From an uncultured Caldilineales bacterium (GTDB taxonomy: Bacteria; Chloroflexota; Anaerolineae; JAAEKA01), in assembly GCA_937907455.1 (NCBI GenBank), contig CALESQ010000106.1, positions 8,641 to 72,640 on the forward strand: a stretch of 64,000 bases of DNA. Direction: 5' to 3'. The notes under the pieces are model-generated. The model was not told the origin of the DNA. It was given only the letters and a program-made list of their open reading frames with translations, and did not search any database. A program made the position numbers and the translations under genes. Below are positions 25,589 through 34,388 of this stretch, piece by piece. Numbering within the stretch: position 1 is the stretch's first letter; every line of letters begins with the position of its first letter.

Positions 25589-27139
25589 TTAGGGCGTGAC
25601 GCTGTAGGCATTGTAGCCGGCAGCAGTGCTGGGGCCATAGGATGCATTATTGAAGGCGTTCTGATACCATTCAGAGATGGCCACCAACGGCTGGTTGGAG
25701 GAAATCACCATGCTGCCTTCCCAGTTGTTGCCAAGGCCAGAAAGAGCGGCGCAGTCTACACGGGTGTGACGGGTGAGGCCCTTGCCGGCGGCGATGCTGA
25801 AGTTCAGCTCTTCTGCGGCCAACGTGCCGTTGGCATTGTAGTAGCGGATATCCACATCGCTGGCGTTGCTGGCGGTGGGGTTCTGGATACGAACGATCGA
25901 GAAGCGCTGCCAGTTGAAGCCACCGTCACAAGTGCCACGCTTGTAAACCACAGGGACATAGGTTTGGGTACCCGCGCTGGAAGCGCTGGCTCCGGAGGTG
26001 CCGACAGCAATGCGGTCGGTGGGGCGCATGGTGTAGGAAACCACGGCGATGGGAGTGCTGTTGGCGGTGCTGACGATGACAGAACCTGCCCAGGCGGCTT
26101 GGTTAGCGGGATCGCTGGTTTGGCGCAGGGTGCTGAACAGGGACTGATCGTAGTCGTTGCCGGCGCGGGTGCTGGCGGCAATGGCTGCACCCGGCTGCAC
26201 CGTCTTGGTCGGCAGGGCCAGGTTAGCCATGGTGCTGGTCTGGCCGGTGAACTGCATGTTGACCTGGCAAGGAGTGCTGGTTGACAGACATTGCACGGTA
26301 ACAACGGAAATGCCCTGCCAAGTGGCATCACTGCCGGCTGTGGGGGGGTTCCAGGTGCAGTCGGTGCAGCGACGCTCGACCGAGGGGACATACACGGTGG
26401 TGGCGCCGGTTGCTACGCCGTTGTAGGCGGCAGCATACTGCACCCAATGGTTGGTAGCAGCGGCGGTGATCAGCTTGCCGTTGGTCGATTCAATCTGCAC
26501 CGCGCCGCTCCAGAAGCACTGACCTGCCGCGCAAGCCGTGTTCCAGAAGGAAGAGCTTTGCAGCGCCGTGAACTGGCGCATGTCGAAGTTCTGGGAGCCG
26601 TAGCCCGGAATGGTGGCGTTCACCTGGGCGTCCTGAGTGCCGTTACGGTTGCGGAAGGTCAGACGGATATTGGCCTGAGCTGACTCGGTGTTCTGCACCG
26701 TGAACAGCGTGAACTGCGAGTTCGCCGAATAGACCGCAAAGGGCAGATACATGCTGACAGCGCCTGCCGGGAAGCCAGTGTAGGCGTCGCCGGTGGTGCC
26801 GTCGGTGGAACTGCCGCCGGTCCACAGAATTTCAGCTACAGCAGCTACTTCACCAGCAGACTGCACGACCATGGAACCACGCCAGTTGTCGCCCAACTGG
26901 TTGGCCGCACTGGCGGCAAAACGGTAGGAGCCTTTGGCGGCCAATACTGAGTTGGCGCTGTACTCGTTGCTACCACTCAGGCTGTAGTACAACGCCTGGG
27001 CATCGGTAGCGGTGGAGCCCATGTTCATGACAATCACATCGGTGTTGCCAGAACCAGGCACGGGATCAGCGGCTAAAACGGGGCTAACCGTCAGCGCCAG
27101 TACCAGAACCAACACAAGAACCTGCATCAACTTCTTCAT
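25589..27139 (-). CDS. Secreted protein with four tryptophan-centred repeats, unknown function
   Basis: A 516-residue exported protein. Residues 1-24 are a clear signal peptide (MKKLMQVLVLVLVLALTVSP then VLAADP). The mature part contains four copies of a beta-rich module marked by WRGSMVV (86), WSGAVQI (210), WAGSVIV (350) and WEGSMVI (473), spaced about 123-140 residues. Each is followed by a hydrophobic strand, and successive copies are separated by YLPFAVY/YVPSVER/YVPVVYK segments. It is rich in Asn, Ser, Thr and Ala, as expected of a surface or extracellular protein. GAAGGAG lies 11 bases before the ATG. I do not recognise a named family; an adhesin or S-layer-like role is only a guess. 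Confidence 0.75.
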   Translation of the reverse strand: MKKLMQVLVLVLVLALTVSPVLAADPVPGSGNTDVIVMNMGSTATDAQALYYSLSGSNEYSANSVLAAKGSYRFAASAANQLGDNWRGSMVVQSAGEVAAVAEILWTGGSSTDGTTGDAYTGFPAGAVSMYLPFAVYSANSQFTLFTVQNTESAQANIRLTFRNRNGTQDAQVNATIPGYGSQNFDMRQFTALQSSSFWNTACAAGQCFWSGAVQIESTNGKLITAAATNHWVQYAAAYNGVATGATTVYVPSVERRCTDCTWNPPTAGSDATWQGISVVTVQCLSTSTPCQVNMQFTGQTSTMANLALPTKTVQPGAAIAASTRAGNDYDQSLFSTLRQTSDPANQAAWAGSVIVSTANSTPIAVVSYTMRPTDRIAVGTSGASASSAGTQTYVPVVYKRGTCDGGFNWQRFSIVRIQNPTASNASDVDIRYYNANGTLAAEELNFSIAAGKGLTRHTRVDCAALSGLGNNWEGSMVISSNQPLVAISEWYQNAFNNASYGPSTAAGYNAYSVTP

Positions 27140-27194
27140 AACTCGTCCATCTCCTTCAAAATGATTGGTTTCGCGCGGGCTGGCTCTTACCGGA

Positions 27195-27300
27195 GTGGCT
27201 CGGTCAGGAGATTGGGAACCATCCCGGAGGGACCGGCCAGAGCGACCGGGGTGGCTCGATCAGGAGATTGGGAACCATCCCGCAGGGACCGGCCAGAGCC
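27195..27300. repeat. Two-copy 56-bp direct repeat in the leader of the secreted-repeat protein gene
   Basis: Two copies begin at 27195 and 27251 with GTGGCTCGGTCAGGAGATTG or GTGGCTCGATCAGGAGATTG and continue through GGAACCATCCC to GGGACCGGCCAGAGC. They differ at very few positions. Each can fold, since TGGCTC pairs with GAGCCA around GGG/CCC. A third copy lies inside the O-antigen ligase gene at 10963. Confidence 0.9.
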
Positions 27301-27341
27301 AAAGGCTAACGCGAAACTTTTGGTAGCTTAGTCTGATAGCA

Positions 27342-27370
27342 AGAATACCACGAAAAACAGGGGAAATCAA
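27342..27370 (-). promoter_or_regulatory. Promoter of the secreted-repeat protein gene
   Basis: On the minus strand TTGATT (27370-27365), a 17-bp spacer and TATTCT (27347-27342). The transcript would carry a leader of nearly 200 bases containing both 56-bp repeats. Confidence 0.6.
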
Positions 27371-27403
27371 TACTACTTTAGAGGTATTATCGGCCAAAAC
27401 CGT

Positions 27404-28810
27404 CTAATAGGCCCCGCGTCCATGCCAAACCACGCCGATAGTGCGCCACAATATCTGCAAATCAAGTGCGGGCGAATAGTTTTGAATATAGTATAGATCA
27501 TCTTCGGTGTGCATGTGCATCAGGCGGTCGCTGCGCCCGTTGATCTGCCACCAGCCGGTCATGCCGGGGGGTGCGGCAAAACGCCCATGCTGCCAGTCTT
27601 CATAGTTAGCCACCAACCACGGCAGTTCAGGCCGCGGCCCCACCAGACTCATTTCGCCGCGCAGTACGTTGAACAGTTGCGGCAACTCATCCATGCTGGT
27701 GCGACGCAGCAGACGCCCCATGCTCGTAACGCGCGGATCGTTGGGCTGTTTATGGATGATCTCGCCGTTGGTGCCGAACTCAGTCTGGGCGATCCGTTCA
27801 GCGTCCACCACCATCGAACGAAATTTGAAGATCTCGAAGGGCCGACCGTTTTCGCCGATGCGTTGCTGCCGAAAAAGAGCAGGGCCTTTGCTGTCCAGCT
27901 TGATGGCTACGGCCACCAGCAGCATCAACGGCCACAACAGCAGCAGCATGGCTGTGCCAAGCACCAGATCAAACAGGCGTTTGATGCGGCGCTGATAGCT
28001 GGACAAAGCCGGCTCGCGCAATCCTACGAGCGGCAGGCCATCCAGCGAACTGAAGGGCGCGTGGCGCATGATCAGGTCGAGATAGTCAGGCGCTACACGC
28101 ACACGCACCGGCAGACCCTGCAACGTCAGCACCAGCCGCTGAATGGTTTGATTGGTGCGCAGCGACAAGGCACACACGATTTCATCCACCTGCTGCTGAG
28201 TAACCACGCGCGGAACGTTCTCCAGGTTGCCTAACCAAGGGCCAGTCGGATCGCCCGGCGGCAGAGCAGTGATGCCGTCATCTACGCTGCCTACCAGCAC
28301 CAGCCCCTGCCGGCTTTGCTTGCGCAGGGCCAGCGCCACACTCTGCGCCAGGTCGCCTGAGCCAACCAACAGCACCCGCCGCGCTGTGACCTGGGGCCAA
28401 CCGCTCCACAGCAGAGCCGCGCGTGCGCCGAGATGAAACAGCGTCAGCAGCAACAGGTCGGCCAGCAAAAAATAGAGAAACAGACGGCGTGGCAACTCGC
28501 GATAGCTAAAGTAAAGCACACCGGCAAACAGCAGCGAAGCTAGCCCTACAGCCCACGCGATGGCCTGCACCTCGCCGCGCCACCCCGTGACCGGATGCAA
28601 CTCATAGATGCGCAGCGTCAACAGGGTGACACCCCAGATAAACCCCACCACGGCATAGATCGTCCACGGCTGTGCGACCTGGTTCCAGGCCAGGGGAACG
28701 CCGAAGGGCAGCCAATAGCGGCCTTGCTCGGCAATAAAATAGGCGATGAGAGTTACGAGCAGATCGGCGAAAACAAAAAACAGAACAGTTGGGGGGTCAG
28801 GTTTGCGCAT
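27404..28810 (-). CDS. Polyprenyl glycosylphosphotransferase (undecaprenyl-phosphate sugar-1-P transferase, WcaJ-like)
   Basis: A 468-residue membrane protein with four to five N-terminal helices, a central nucleotide-sugar-like domain (RRVLLVGSGDLAQSVALALR near residue 150), and a C-terminal bacterial sugar transferase domain. This has a membrane helix near residue 285 (LVLGTAMLLLLWPLMLLVAV), FRQQRIGENGRPFEIFKFRS, a TSMDELPQLFNVLRGEMSLV catalytic region and VGPRPELP. It would transfer hexose-1-P from UDP-hexose onto undecaprenyl phosphate to start exopolysaccharide synthesis. A TTG at 28819 is also in frame; ATG 28810 has GAGGA 12 bases upstream. Confidence 0.9.
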   Translation of the reverse strand: MRKPDPPTVLFFVFADLLVTLIAYFIAEQGRYWLPFGVPLAWNQVAQPWTIYAVVGFIWGVTLLTLRIYELHPVTGWRGEVQAIAWAVGLASLLFAGVLYFSYRELPRRLFLYFLLADLLLLTLFHLGARAALLWSGWPQVTARRVLLVGSGDLAQSVALALRKQSRQGLVLVGSVDDGITALPPGDPTGPWLGNLENVPRVVTQQQVDEIVCALSLRTNQTIQRLVLTLQGLPVRVRVAPDYLDLIMRHAPFSSLDGLPLVGLREPALSSYQRRIKRLFDLVLGTAMLLLLWPLMLLVAVAIKLDSKGPALFRQQRIGENGRPFEIFKFRSMVVDAERIAQTEFGTNGEIIHKQPNDPRVTSMGRLLRRTSMDELPQLFNVLRGEMSLVGPRPELPWLVANYEDWQHGRFAAPPGMTGWWQINGRSDRLMHMHTEDDLYYIQNYSPALDLQILWRTIGVVWHGRGAY

Positions 28811-28858
28811 GTCAGTCAAGGATCCTCAAGAATTACACACTGTAAGCAACTCCCGGCA

Positions 28859-28887
28859 ATTATAGCACAGGGTGAAAAGCACTCCAA
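28859..28887 (-). promoter_or_regulatory. Promoter of the sugar transferase gene
   Basis: On the minus strand TTGGAG (28887-28882), a 17-bp spacer and a perfect TATAAT (28864-28859), about 50 bases before the start. It is divergent from the methyltransferase promoter. Confidence 0.75.
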
Positions 28888-28908
28888 GCTTTTTGAATGC
28901 TCTGCTGT

Positions 28909-28937
28909 TTGACTTTATCACTCTCTGATGTTAGGAT
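28909..28937 (+). promoter_or_regulatory. Promoter of the methyltransferase gene
   Basis: TTGACT (28909-28914), a 17-bp spacer and TAGGAT (28932-28937), followed by a roughly 60-base leader and an AGGAGATTGCCGC ribosome site before ATG 29001. Confidence 0.65.
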
Positions 28938-29000
28938 TTTGTTCACAGCGGCAACCCGATAAGACACCGCTGCAAGCACCACGTACCAGGAGATTGCCGC

Positions 29001-29780
29001 ATGTTGCCATCGTTGACCGAAATCGCCAACCATTATGGAACCGACAAAGGAACCAGCGGCCCCAGCAGCCGTTGGGATGTACACAACTACACGGACATCT
29101 ACGAGGCTTATCTGCACCCCTACCGACACGAGCCAATCGCGCTGCTGGAAATTGGCTTGGGTGTTACCGGCACGCGCTGGAAGTCGCACATTGTGCACGG
29201 ACGCAATGCCGGCGGCGGTGCATCCCCCAAAACATGGTACGACTACTTCTCCCGCGCCCGCATTTTCGGCATTGACGTTAACGCCTGCGCCTATCTGGAC
29301 AACGACCGTATTATGACCTACGTGGCAGACCAGGGCAATCCTGCCGAGCTGGATGCCTTCATGCAGGCCGCCGGTCATCCGCAATTTGATGTAATCATAG
29401 ACGACGGCAGTCACTGGCCTGATCACCAGCAAATTTCACTTGGCTATTTCTTTAAATACCTCAAGCCGGGGGGTTGGTATTTTGTAGAAGATTTGTTGAC
29501 CAACGGCCTGCACGATCGGGCTGGTCAAGGGGGCAGGCGTCCGGCGCGCGTGGTGAGTACACGCGCCATGCTGCGCAGCTTTCTGGCCGGCCGGGGTTTT
29601 GCCCAGCCTAATGCCCTGCCCGATGCCGCCTATCTGGCCGAACAGATAGATTGGCTGCGCTTGCAGTTGCCGCAACCCGGCAGAAAATGGACCATCAGCC
29701 GCGACCCGCGTCACCCGCTGAAAACAATCACCTATTACAAGCCTGACAGCGAAGCGCTGGCAGTGATCCGCAAGAAGTAG
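29001..29780 (+). CDS. Class I SAM-dependent methyltransferase (sugar/macrolide O-methyltransferase-like)
   Basis: A 259-residue methyltransferase. The N-terminal EIANHYGTDKGT is typical of the group containing mycinamicin/macrocin O-methyltransferases and glycan methyltransferases. ALLEIGLGVTGTRWKS is the SAM-binding glycine loop, IFGIDVNACAYLDNDR the acidic strand-2 end, and FDVIIDDGSHWPDHQQISLG the metal-binding catalytic region; GGWYFVEDL follows. It likely methylates a sugar of the surface glycan. AGGAG lies 9 bases before the ATG. It converges on the RNB ribonuclease gene with a 6-base gap. Confidence 0.8.
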   Translation: MLPSLTEIANHYGTDKGTSGPSSRWDVHNYTDIYEAYLHPYRHEPIALLEIGLGVTGTRWKSHIVHGRNAGGGASPKTWYDYFSRARIFGIDVNACAYLDNDRIMTYVADQGNPAELDAFMQAAGHPQFDVIIDDGSHWPDHQQISLGYFFKYLKPGGWYFVEDLLTNGLHDRAGQGGRRPARVVSTRAMLRSFLAGRGFAQPNALPDAAYLAEQIDWLRLQLPQPGRKWTISRDPRHPLKTITYYKPDSEALAVIRKK

Positions 29781-29786
29781 AGCCAG

Positions 29787-31604
29787 CTAGCCCACACGAA
29801 ACTGCGCATCCAGCAAAGGCAACTGCGCGCCGGTGAAGGTAACACGCACGGGGGTGTCCAACGGCAGATCGTGGCGCAGATGGGCGCGCACCTCCCAGGC
29901 CAGCGCGGGAATCAGCACCGTGGCACGCGGTCCATTCTTCTCCACAACCAGACCTTCCCCTTGCCAGTTCTTTTGCCGTTGCAGATAAACCAGCGTCCAA
30001 TGCTGGCGGCTCCATTGCTCGGCGCGGCGGATGCCCACCTGTACCGCCTCAACCGTGCCGATGCGTTCCAGCAGCGCGGCGGCGCTGAGAGGCGGCTCAC
30101 CAGCCAGCGCCAGCCGCAATTGCTGGTGTACGACTAAATCCAGATAGCGACGCAGCGGGCTGGTAACACGGCAATAGGCAGACAATCCCAACCCAGCGTG
30201 TGCTTCCGGTTCCAGGCTCTGACGGCTGGGGTTCATGCGCCGCCGCGCGGCAAACATCCCTGCCAAGATATCCGGGGTAGTGTCGTCGTCGAAATCGCCC
30301 GGCTGCTGCACCGTGAAGGGCATAGGCAGGCCGCGGGCCACGGCAAATTGAGCCACCGCCTCACCGGCGATCATCATAGCTTCGGCCACCAGCTCGCGGC
30401 TTTGCAGCATCTCCAGCGGGGTGATGCTTACCTCGTCGTCCTGCACCTTGACACGCACCTCTGGCAGGTTGAGCTGGATGGCCCCCTGACGACGGCGGCG
30501 TGCAGCGTGGCGCTCCATCCAGGCGTGCAGCGTGCGCAGCGGCTCGTCATCCAGACGGCTTTCGGCCTGCTGATAGCTCAAACGCTGTACCCGCACCAGG
30601 CTGGGCGTGATCTCCAGATCGTGCAGCGTGCCATCTGGAGCCATGCGCACGCCAAAAGACAGCGCCGGTGATACCTCCTGCAACCCCAGTGCCAGACGTT
30701 GGGTTGCCTGTTCGGGCAGCATGGTGGCGGTGGTTTCCGGCAGATACAGCGTAGCCCCGCGGCCGCGCGCCTCCAGGTCAGCAGGGCTATCCACCGTCAC
30801 CAGCGCGGCCACATCGGCAATGTGAATCCACAGCCGGTCGCCATCGCGGCTCACCGCATCATCGGGGTCATGGCTGAAGACATCGTCAATAGCGAAAGCA
30901 GGCAAATGGGTCAGATCACGGCGCGGCTCATCGGGTAGCGGGGGCAGGGTGAGGGTGGGCGAAACGACAGCAACGCCCAGACGCTGCGGGTAGGGGTTGA
31001 CGTGCACATCCCACACCCCCAGCTCCAGCAGCAAACCGTGGGCGCCCTCCGGTGTTTGGGTGCGGCCTAATTCGGCCAGCACGCGGCTGCGTTCACGCCG
31101 ACCCAGCGCCAGCTCTTGCACCTCGCCCAGGTAGCGGGCGTCTTCGGGCAGGATGCTGCCCTGCCGCACGCGGCCCACAAAAGCGGCCCAAGCTGCGGCT
31201 TCGGCGTGGCGGGCCGCGCGCGTGGCCTGTTCGGCAGCTACCTGCTCAGGCAAATGAGCCTGCACAGCCTGCGGATCGCCGGAGAAATAAAGATCATCCA
31301 CCACCCACTGCCAGGCCGCCAGCGCGGCTGCGGGGGAATTGATGCCAAAAGCCAGCTCCACCAACTCGGTCAGGGTGGTGACGCTGCCGGCCAGCAACTC
31401 CCACGCGGCCAGCATATCGCCCGGCGGCGGGATCAAATTGCGCAACGTAGCAGGGCCGCGGTGCAGCAACAGCACATCCTTGGGGCGCACACTGATGCTT
31501 TTGCCATCGGGCAGCAGCAGATCAAGCTTGTCGGCGGCTTGCATCACCACAGCGGGCTTGGCTTTGTACCATACCAGACTATCACGAAGAAAGGTTGAAG
31601 ACAT
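29787..31604 (-). CDS. RNB-domain 3'-5' exoribonuclease (RNase II/R family)
   Basis: A 605-residue protein with an N-terminal beta domain (residues about 1-60), a helical region, and a central RNB nuclease domain from about residue 245. The RNB signature FAIDDVFSHDPDDAVSRDGD carries the Mg-binding aspartates and is followed by RLWIHIADVAALV. The C-terminal 60 residues resemble an S1-type RNA-binding fold (VVEKNGPRATVLIPALAW). It would degrade single-stranded RNA in the cytosol. The frame is open 36 codons further upstream, but that would overlap the divergent gene at 31672; ATG 31604 gives the natural N-terminus MSSTFLRDSLVWYKAKPAVV. Confidence 0.87.
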   Translation of the reverse strand: MSSTFLRDSLVWYKAKPAVVMQAADKLDLLLPDGKSISVRPKDVLLLHRGPATLRNLIPPPGDMLAAWELLAGSVTTLTELVELAFGINSPAAALAAWQWVVDDLYFSGDPQAVQAHLPEQVAAEQATRAARHAEAAAWAAFVGRVRQGSILPEDARYLGEVQELALGRRERSRVLAELGRTQTPEGAHGLLLELGVWDVHVNPYPQRLGVAVVSPTLTLPPLPDEPRRDLTHLPAFAIDDVFSHDPDDAVSRDGDRLWIHIADVAALVTVDSPADLEARGRGATLYLPETTATMLPEQATQRLALGLQEVSPALSFGVRMAPDGTLHDLEITPSLVRVQRLSYQQAESRLDDEPLRTLHAWMERHAARRRRQGAIQLNLPEVRVKVQDDEVSITPLEMLQSRELVAEAMMIAGEAVAQFAVARGLPMPFTVQQPGDFDDDTTPDILAGMFAARRRMNPSRQSLEPEAHAGLGLSAYCRVTSPLRRYLDLVVHQQLRLALAGEPPLSAAALLERIGTVEAVQVGIRRAEQWSRQHWTLVYLQRQKNWQGEGLVVEKNGPRATVLIPALAWEVRAHLRHDLPLDTPVRVTFTGAQLPLLDAQFRVG

Positions 31605-31626
31605 GATGAAACAGTGTACCACACGC

Positions 31627-31654
31627 TTGCAGCTTGACGCCAATTGACTACAAT
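31627..31654 (+). promoter_or_regulatory. Promoter of the YbaK-family gene
   Basis: TTGCAG (31627-31632), a 16-bp spacer and TACAAT (31649-31654), then AAGGAG before ATG 31672, giving a leader of only about 10-12 bases. Confidence 0.6.
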
Positions 31655-31671
31655 CGGCACAAGGAGATGCC

Positions 31672-32184
31672 ATGAACGACCTTGCCCCGCGTGCCCGTCT
31701 GGCGCGCTTCATCGAAGATCATACCATTGCCGCGCGCCTTGTTGTAACTGCCCGGGAAACACCCACTGTGCCCCTGGCCGCGGCCGCGCTGGGCTGCACG
31801 GTGGAGCAAATTGTCAAATCGGTGCTGGTGCTGACCAAAACCGAACCGCCGCTGGCTATTCTGGTGATCAGCAACGGTGTGGCGGTGATAGATTTTCAGC
31901 GACTGGCGGCTATTTTGCAGTTGAACCGCAAACGACTGCGGCTGGCTCCGGCCGATGTGGTGCTGGCGCGTACCGGCTATGCGGTGGGGGGTGTGCCTCC
32001 CTTTGGCTTTGCCGAACCGCTGCCCACGTTGATTGACCCGCATGTTTTCGAGCAGGCTGTGGTGTTTGGCGGCGGGGGCGATCATCAAACCATGCTGGAG
32101 ATCACACCGGCCGAACTGTTGCGGGTAACCGGCGGCCAAATTGCCGCAGTGCGCCAAAACAACACTGCCCTTGATAGGAGATAA
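31672..32184 (+). CDS. YbaK/EbsC-family aminoacyl-tRNA deacylase
   Basis: A 170-residue single-domain protein of the YbaK/ProX family, which hydrolyses mischarged aminoacyl-tRNAs (for example Cys- or Ala-tRNAPro). Family marks are TVEQIVKSVLVLT with the conserved lysine (about residue 45), the GYAVGGVPPFGF loop (near 101-112), and VFGGGGDHQTMLEITPAELL near the C-terminus. The length is normal. AAGGAGATGCC precedes the ATG. The small zinc-ribbon gene follows with a 4-base gap and is probably co-transcribed. Confidence 0.9.
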   Translation: MNDLAPRARLARFIEDHTIAARLVVTARETPTVPLAAAALGCTVEQIVKSVLVLTKTEPPLAILVISNGVAVIDFQRLAAILQLNRKRLRLAPADVVLARTGYAVGGVPPFGFAEPLPTLIDPHVFEQAVVFGGGGDHQTMLEITPAELLRVTGGQIAAVRQNNTALDRR

Positions 32185-32188
32185 TACT

Positions 32189-32365
32189 ATGGAATGCTAC
32201 AACTGTGGTGAAAAATTATCCTCTGATGCCGAGCGCTGCACGCGCTGCGGTCAACGTTTCAAGCCGCGCGAGACCGCGGATACCACCCGCAAGCCGTCGT
32301 TGCTTGACCGTTTGAAAACCATGCTGGCCGGTGACAAGACAAAGGATGACAACTCGTTTGGGTGA
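32189..32365 (+). CDS. Small zinc-ribbon protein, unknown function
   Basis: A 58-residue protein beginning MECYNCGEKLSSDAERCTRC. Two CxxC knuckles (CYNC at 3-6 and CTRC at 17-20) form a zinc ribbon, followed by a basic linker and an amphipathic helix (LLDRLKTMLAGD). GGAG lies 8 bases upstream. Such short zinc-ribbon proteins are common and mostly uncharacterised. It starts 4 bases after the YbaK-type gene's stop. Confidence 0.75.
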   Translation: MECYNCGEKLSSDAERCTRCGQRFKPRETADTTRKPSLLDRLKTMLAGDKTKDDNSFG

Positions 32366-32912
32366 TGCGCCTGGTTGGGATATGTGGGAAAACGCTGGCA
32401 GCACTCAATCGTGACCATGCTACAATGGGTTGTACAGGTTGCCTTTTCTACCCCTGTATATAGTGGCTTGTTGTTACGTATCAGACGCGGCTTCTGAAAG
32501 CCTACCTTAAAAATTTGCGAAACGCGAGGAGGCCCGAAGTCAACCATAACCGCGCTATTATGCCTAGTTGAACGAATTGCGTAGTGGCTCTGTGAAAACG
32601 TAAACACTAGATACCGCGTAAGACGGCTGTTCTAAGCCAGCTAATTGACCATAAGGTTTAACAAATGTGTCTGTTCTGTTAACAACAGGTTATTGACGTC
32701 AGCCCCCTTGCCGCATACAATGCCCCTTGTTCGTTGGACGAGGTATGGCTTGCCCACCCAGCCTCGACAGTTGTTTCTAATCGCCTTTGGAAAGGCGAAA
32801 ACCACCTCAACCCAGTTTTGGGTAGGACAAAACCGATCGGTTTATCTAACGCTGGATGCTAATGCATCACAGCTTTCTTCAACGCGGTTGATTGACTTTT
32901 TCGAGGTATCCC
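32366..32912 (+). promoter_or_regulatory. 547-bp non-coding region with the dnaA promoter and a structured leader
   Basis: The clearest signal is TTGACG (32693-32698), a 17-bp spacer and TACAAT (32716-32721), aimed at dnaA. The leader of about 185 bases contains successive palindromes: CGCCTTT/AAAGGCG (32782-32797), ACCCA/TGGGT (32810-32823) and AACCGATCGGTT (32831-32842). The upstream part (32366-32690) shows no convincing gene and only degenerate DnaA-box-like words such as TGTGGGAAAA near 32391. The leader could be a target for autoregulation; that is inference. Confidence 0.7.
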
Positions 32913-34346
32913 ATGGCTTCGGCACAGGCATTCACCTTTGATGATACCCCCGGCGTTACCCCGCGCAAAGCATGGCAAGCGGCTTTGGGCGAACTGCAAC
33001 TGCAAGTAACACCGGATATCTACGACATGTATTTACACCCGGCGCGCTTTATGGCCTATGAAGACGGCGCTTTTCTGGTGAGCGTGCCCAATGCCTTTGT
33101 CAAGGATTGGCTGGATTTGCGCCTGAAGCGCAGTGTCAAGAAAACGCTACGCCATATCATGGGCCGCGAGGTGGAGATCACCTACACGGTGCAGCCCCCG
33201 GCACGCCGCGAAGCCGAGCAGCCCCGTCCTGCACCGCTGCTGGACACACTGACTATGGCCGACGACGACACCACCGCTGTCCGGCCCGCAGCCAGACCAA
33301 TCATCCCGGAAGCCACGCTGGTGGCCGGCTATACCTTTGACACGTTCATTGTGGGTTCTAACAACCGGTTGGCCCATGCGGCATCGGTAGCCGTGGGAGA
33401 TCGCCCGGGCGGGCGCTACAATCCGCTGTTTATCTACAGCGGCGTGGGGCTGGGGAAAACGCACCTGATGCACGCCATCGCTCACCGCAGCCGCCAAAAC
33501 GGCTATCGGCCGGTATACGTGTCGTGTGAGATGTTCACCAACGAGCTGGTGACCGCCATCCGCACCAACACGCAAGAGCAGTTTCGCGCCAAGTATCGCA
33601 CCAGCGACCTGCTGCTGGTGGATGATGTGCAGTTTCTTGCGGGCAAACCCAGTACACAGGAAGAGCTGTTCCACACCTTCAACGCGCTGCACGAGGCCGG
33701 TAAACAGATTGTGCTGGCCAGCGACCGCCCACCCAAAGCCATTGCCACGCTGGAAAGCCGCCTGCGTTCACGCTTTGCATGGGGGCTGATCACCGATATT
33801 CAGCCGCCCGATCTGGAAATGCGCCTGGCGATCCTGGAAGCCAAATGCGCCATTCAGGGACTTGATCTGTCCTACGCGCTGTTGGAGCAGATCGCCGCTC
33901 GGGTTCCCACCAACATCCGCGAGCTGGAAGGCGCGCTGACCAAGGTGATGGCGCACGCCAACCTGACTGGCATGAGGCTGACCGCCGACCGCATAGCTGT
34001 CATCCTGGCCGATATGGCCCCGCTGAAGGCACAGGTCAGCCCGCAGGAAGTGGTAGCACTGGTAGCCCGCTACTTCGAGATCAGCACCGAGGAGTTGGCC
34101 AGCCCCAGCCGCAAGCGTGATATTGTGCAGGCACGGCAGGTAGCCATGTATCTGGTGCGCAACGAGCTGGACATCTCCTTTGCCAACATTGGCGATATGT
34201 TCGGCGGGCGCGATCACGCCACAGTGATGCACAGCGTGGAAAAGGTGGAAAAGCTGCTCAACGACGATGAGCTGACCCACAGTGCAGTGGAGACGCTGCG
34301 TGCCCAGATCAGCGCGCCGCAGTCAGTGCCGGTGCGCGTGCGTTAG
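32913..34346 (+). CDS. dnaA: Chromosomal replication initiator protein DnaA
   Basis: A 477-residue DnaA. Domain I is residues about 10-90 (WQAALGELQLQVTPDIYDMY), then a linker. The AAA+ domain III opens TFDTFIVGSNNRLAHAA, with Walker A GVGLGKTH near residue 177, Walker B LLLVDDVQF and RLRSRFAWGL. Domain IV carries the DNA-binding signature GGRDHATVMHSVEKV. It binds DnaA boxes and opens the replication origin. ATG 32913 has GAGG 6 bases upstream; the frame is open only 7 codons further. Three DnaA-box-like sites and one consensus box lie just downstream, the usual oriC position when next to dnaA. Confidence 0.97.
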   Translation: MASAQAFTFDDTPGVTPRKAWQAALGELQLQVTPDIYDMYLHPARFMAYEDGAFLVSVPNAFVKDWLDLRLKRSVKKTLRHIMGREVEITYTVQPPARREAEQPRPAPLLDTLTMADDDTTAVRPAARPIIPEATLVAGYTFDTFIVGSNNRLAHAASVAVGDRPGGRYNPLFIYSGVGLGKTHLMHAIAHRSRQNGYRPVYVSCEMFTNELVTAIRTNTQEQFRAKYRTSDLLLVDDVQFLAGKPSTQEELFHTFNALHEAGKQIVLASDRPPKAIATLESRLRSRFAWGLITDIQPPDLEMRLAILEAKCAIQGLDLSYALLEQIAARVPTNIRELEGALTKVMAHANLTGMRLTADRIAVILADMAPLKAQVSPQEVVALVARYFEISTEELASPSRKRDIVQARQVAMYLVRNELDISFANIGDMFGGRDHATVMHSVEKVEKLLNDDELTHSAVETLRAQISAPQSVPVRVR

Positions 34347-34388
34347 CCAGTCATTCAGCGTACAAACGCTATACCAACGGCTGTTTCC

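Noticed and set aside
32645..32941. 98-codon ORF upstream of dnaA
   Set aside because: It spans the dnaA promoter and structured leader and overlaps the dnaA start; no domain or ribosome site.
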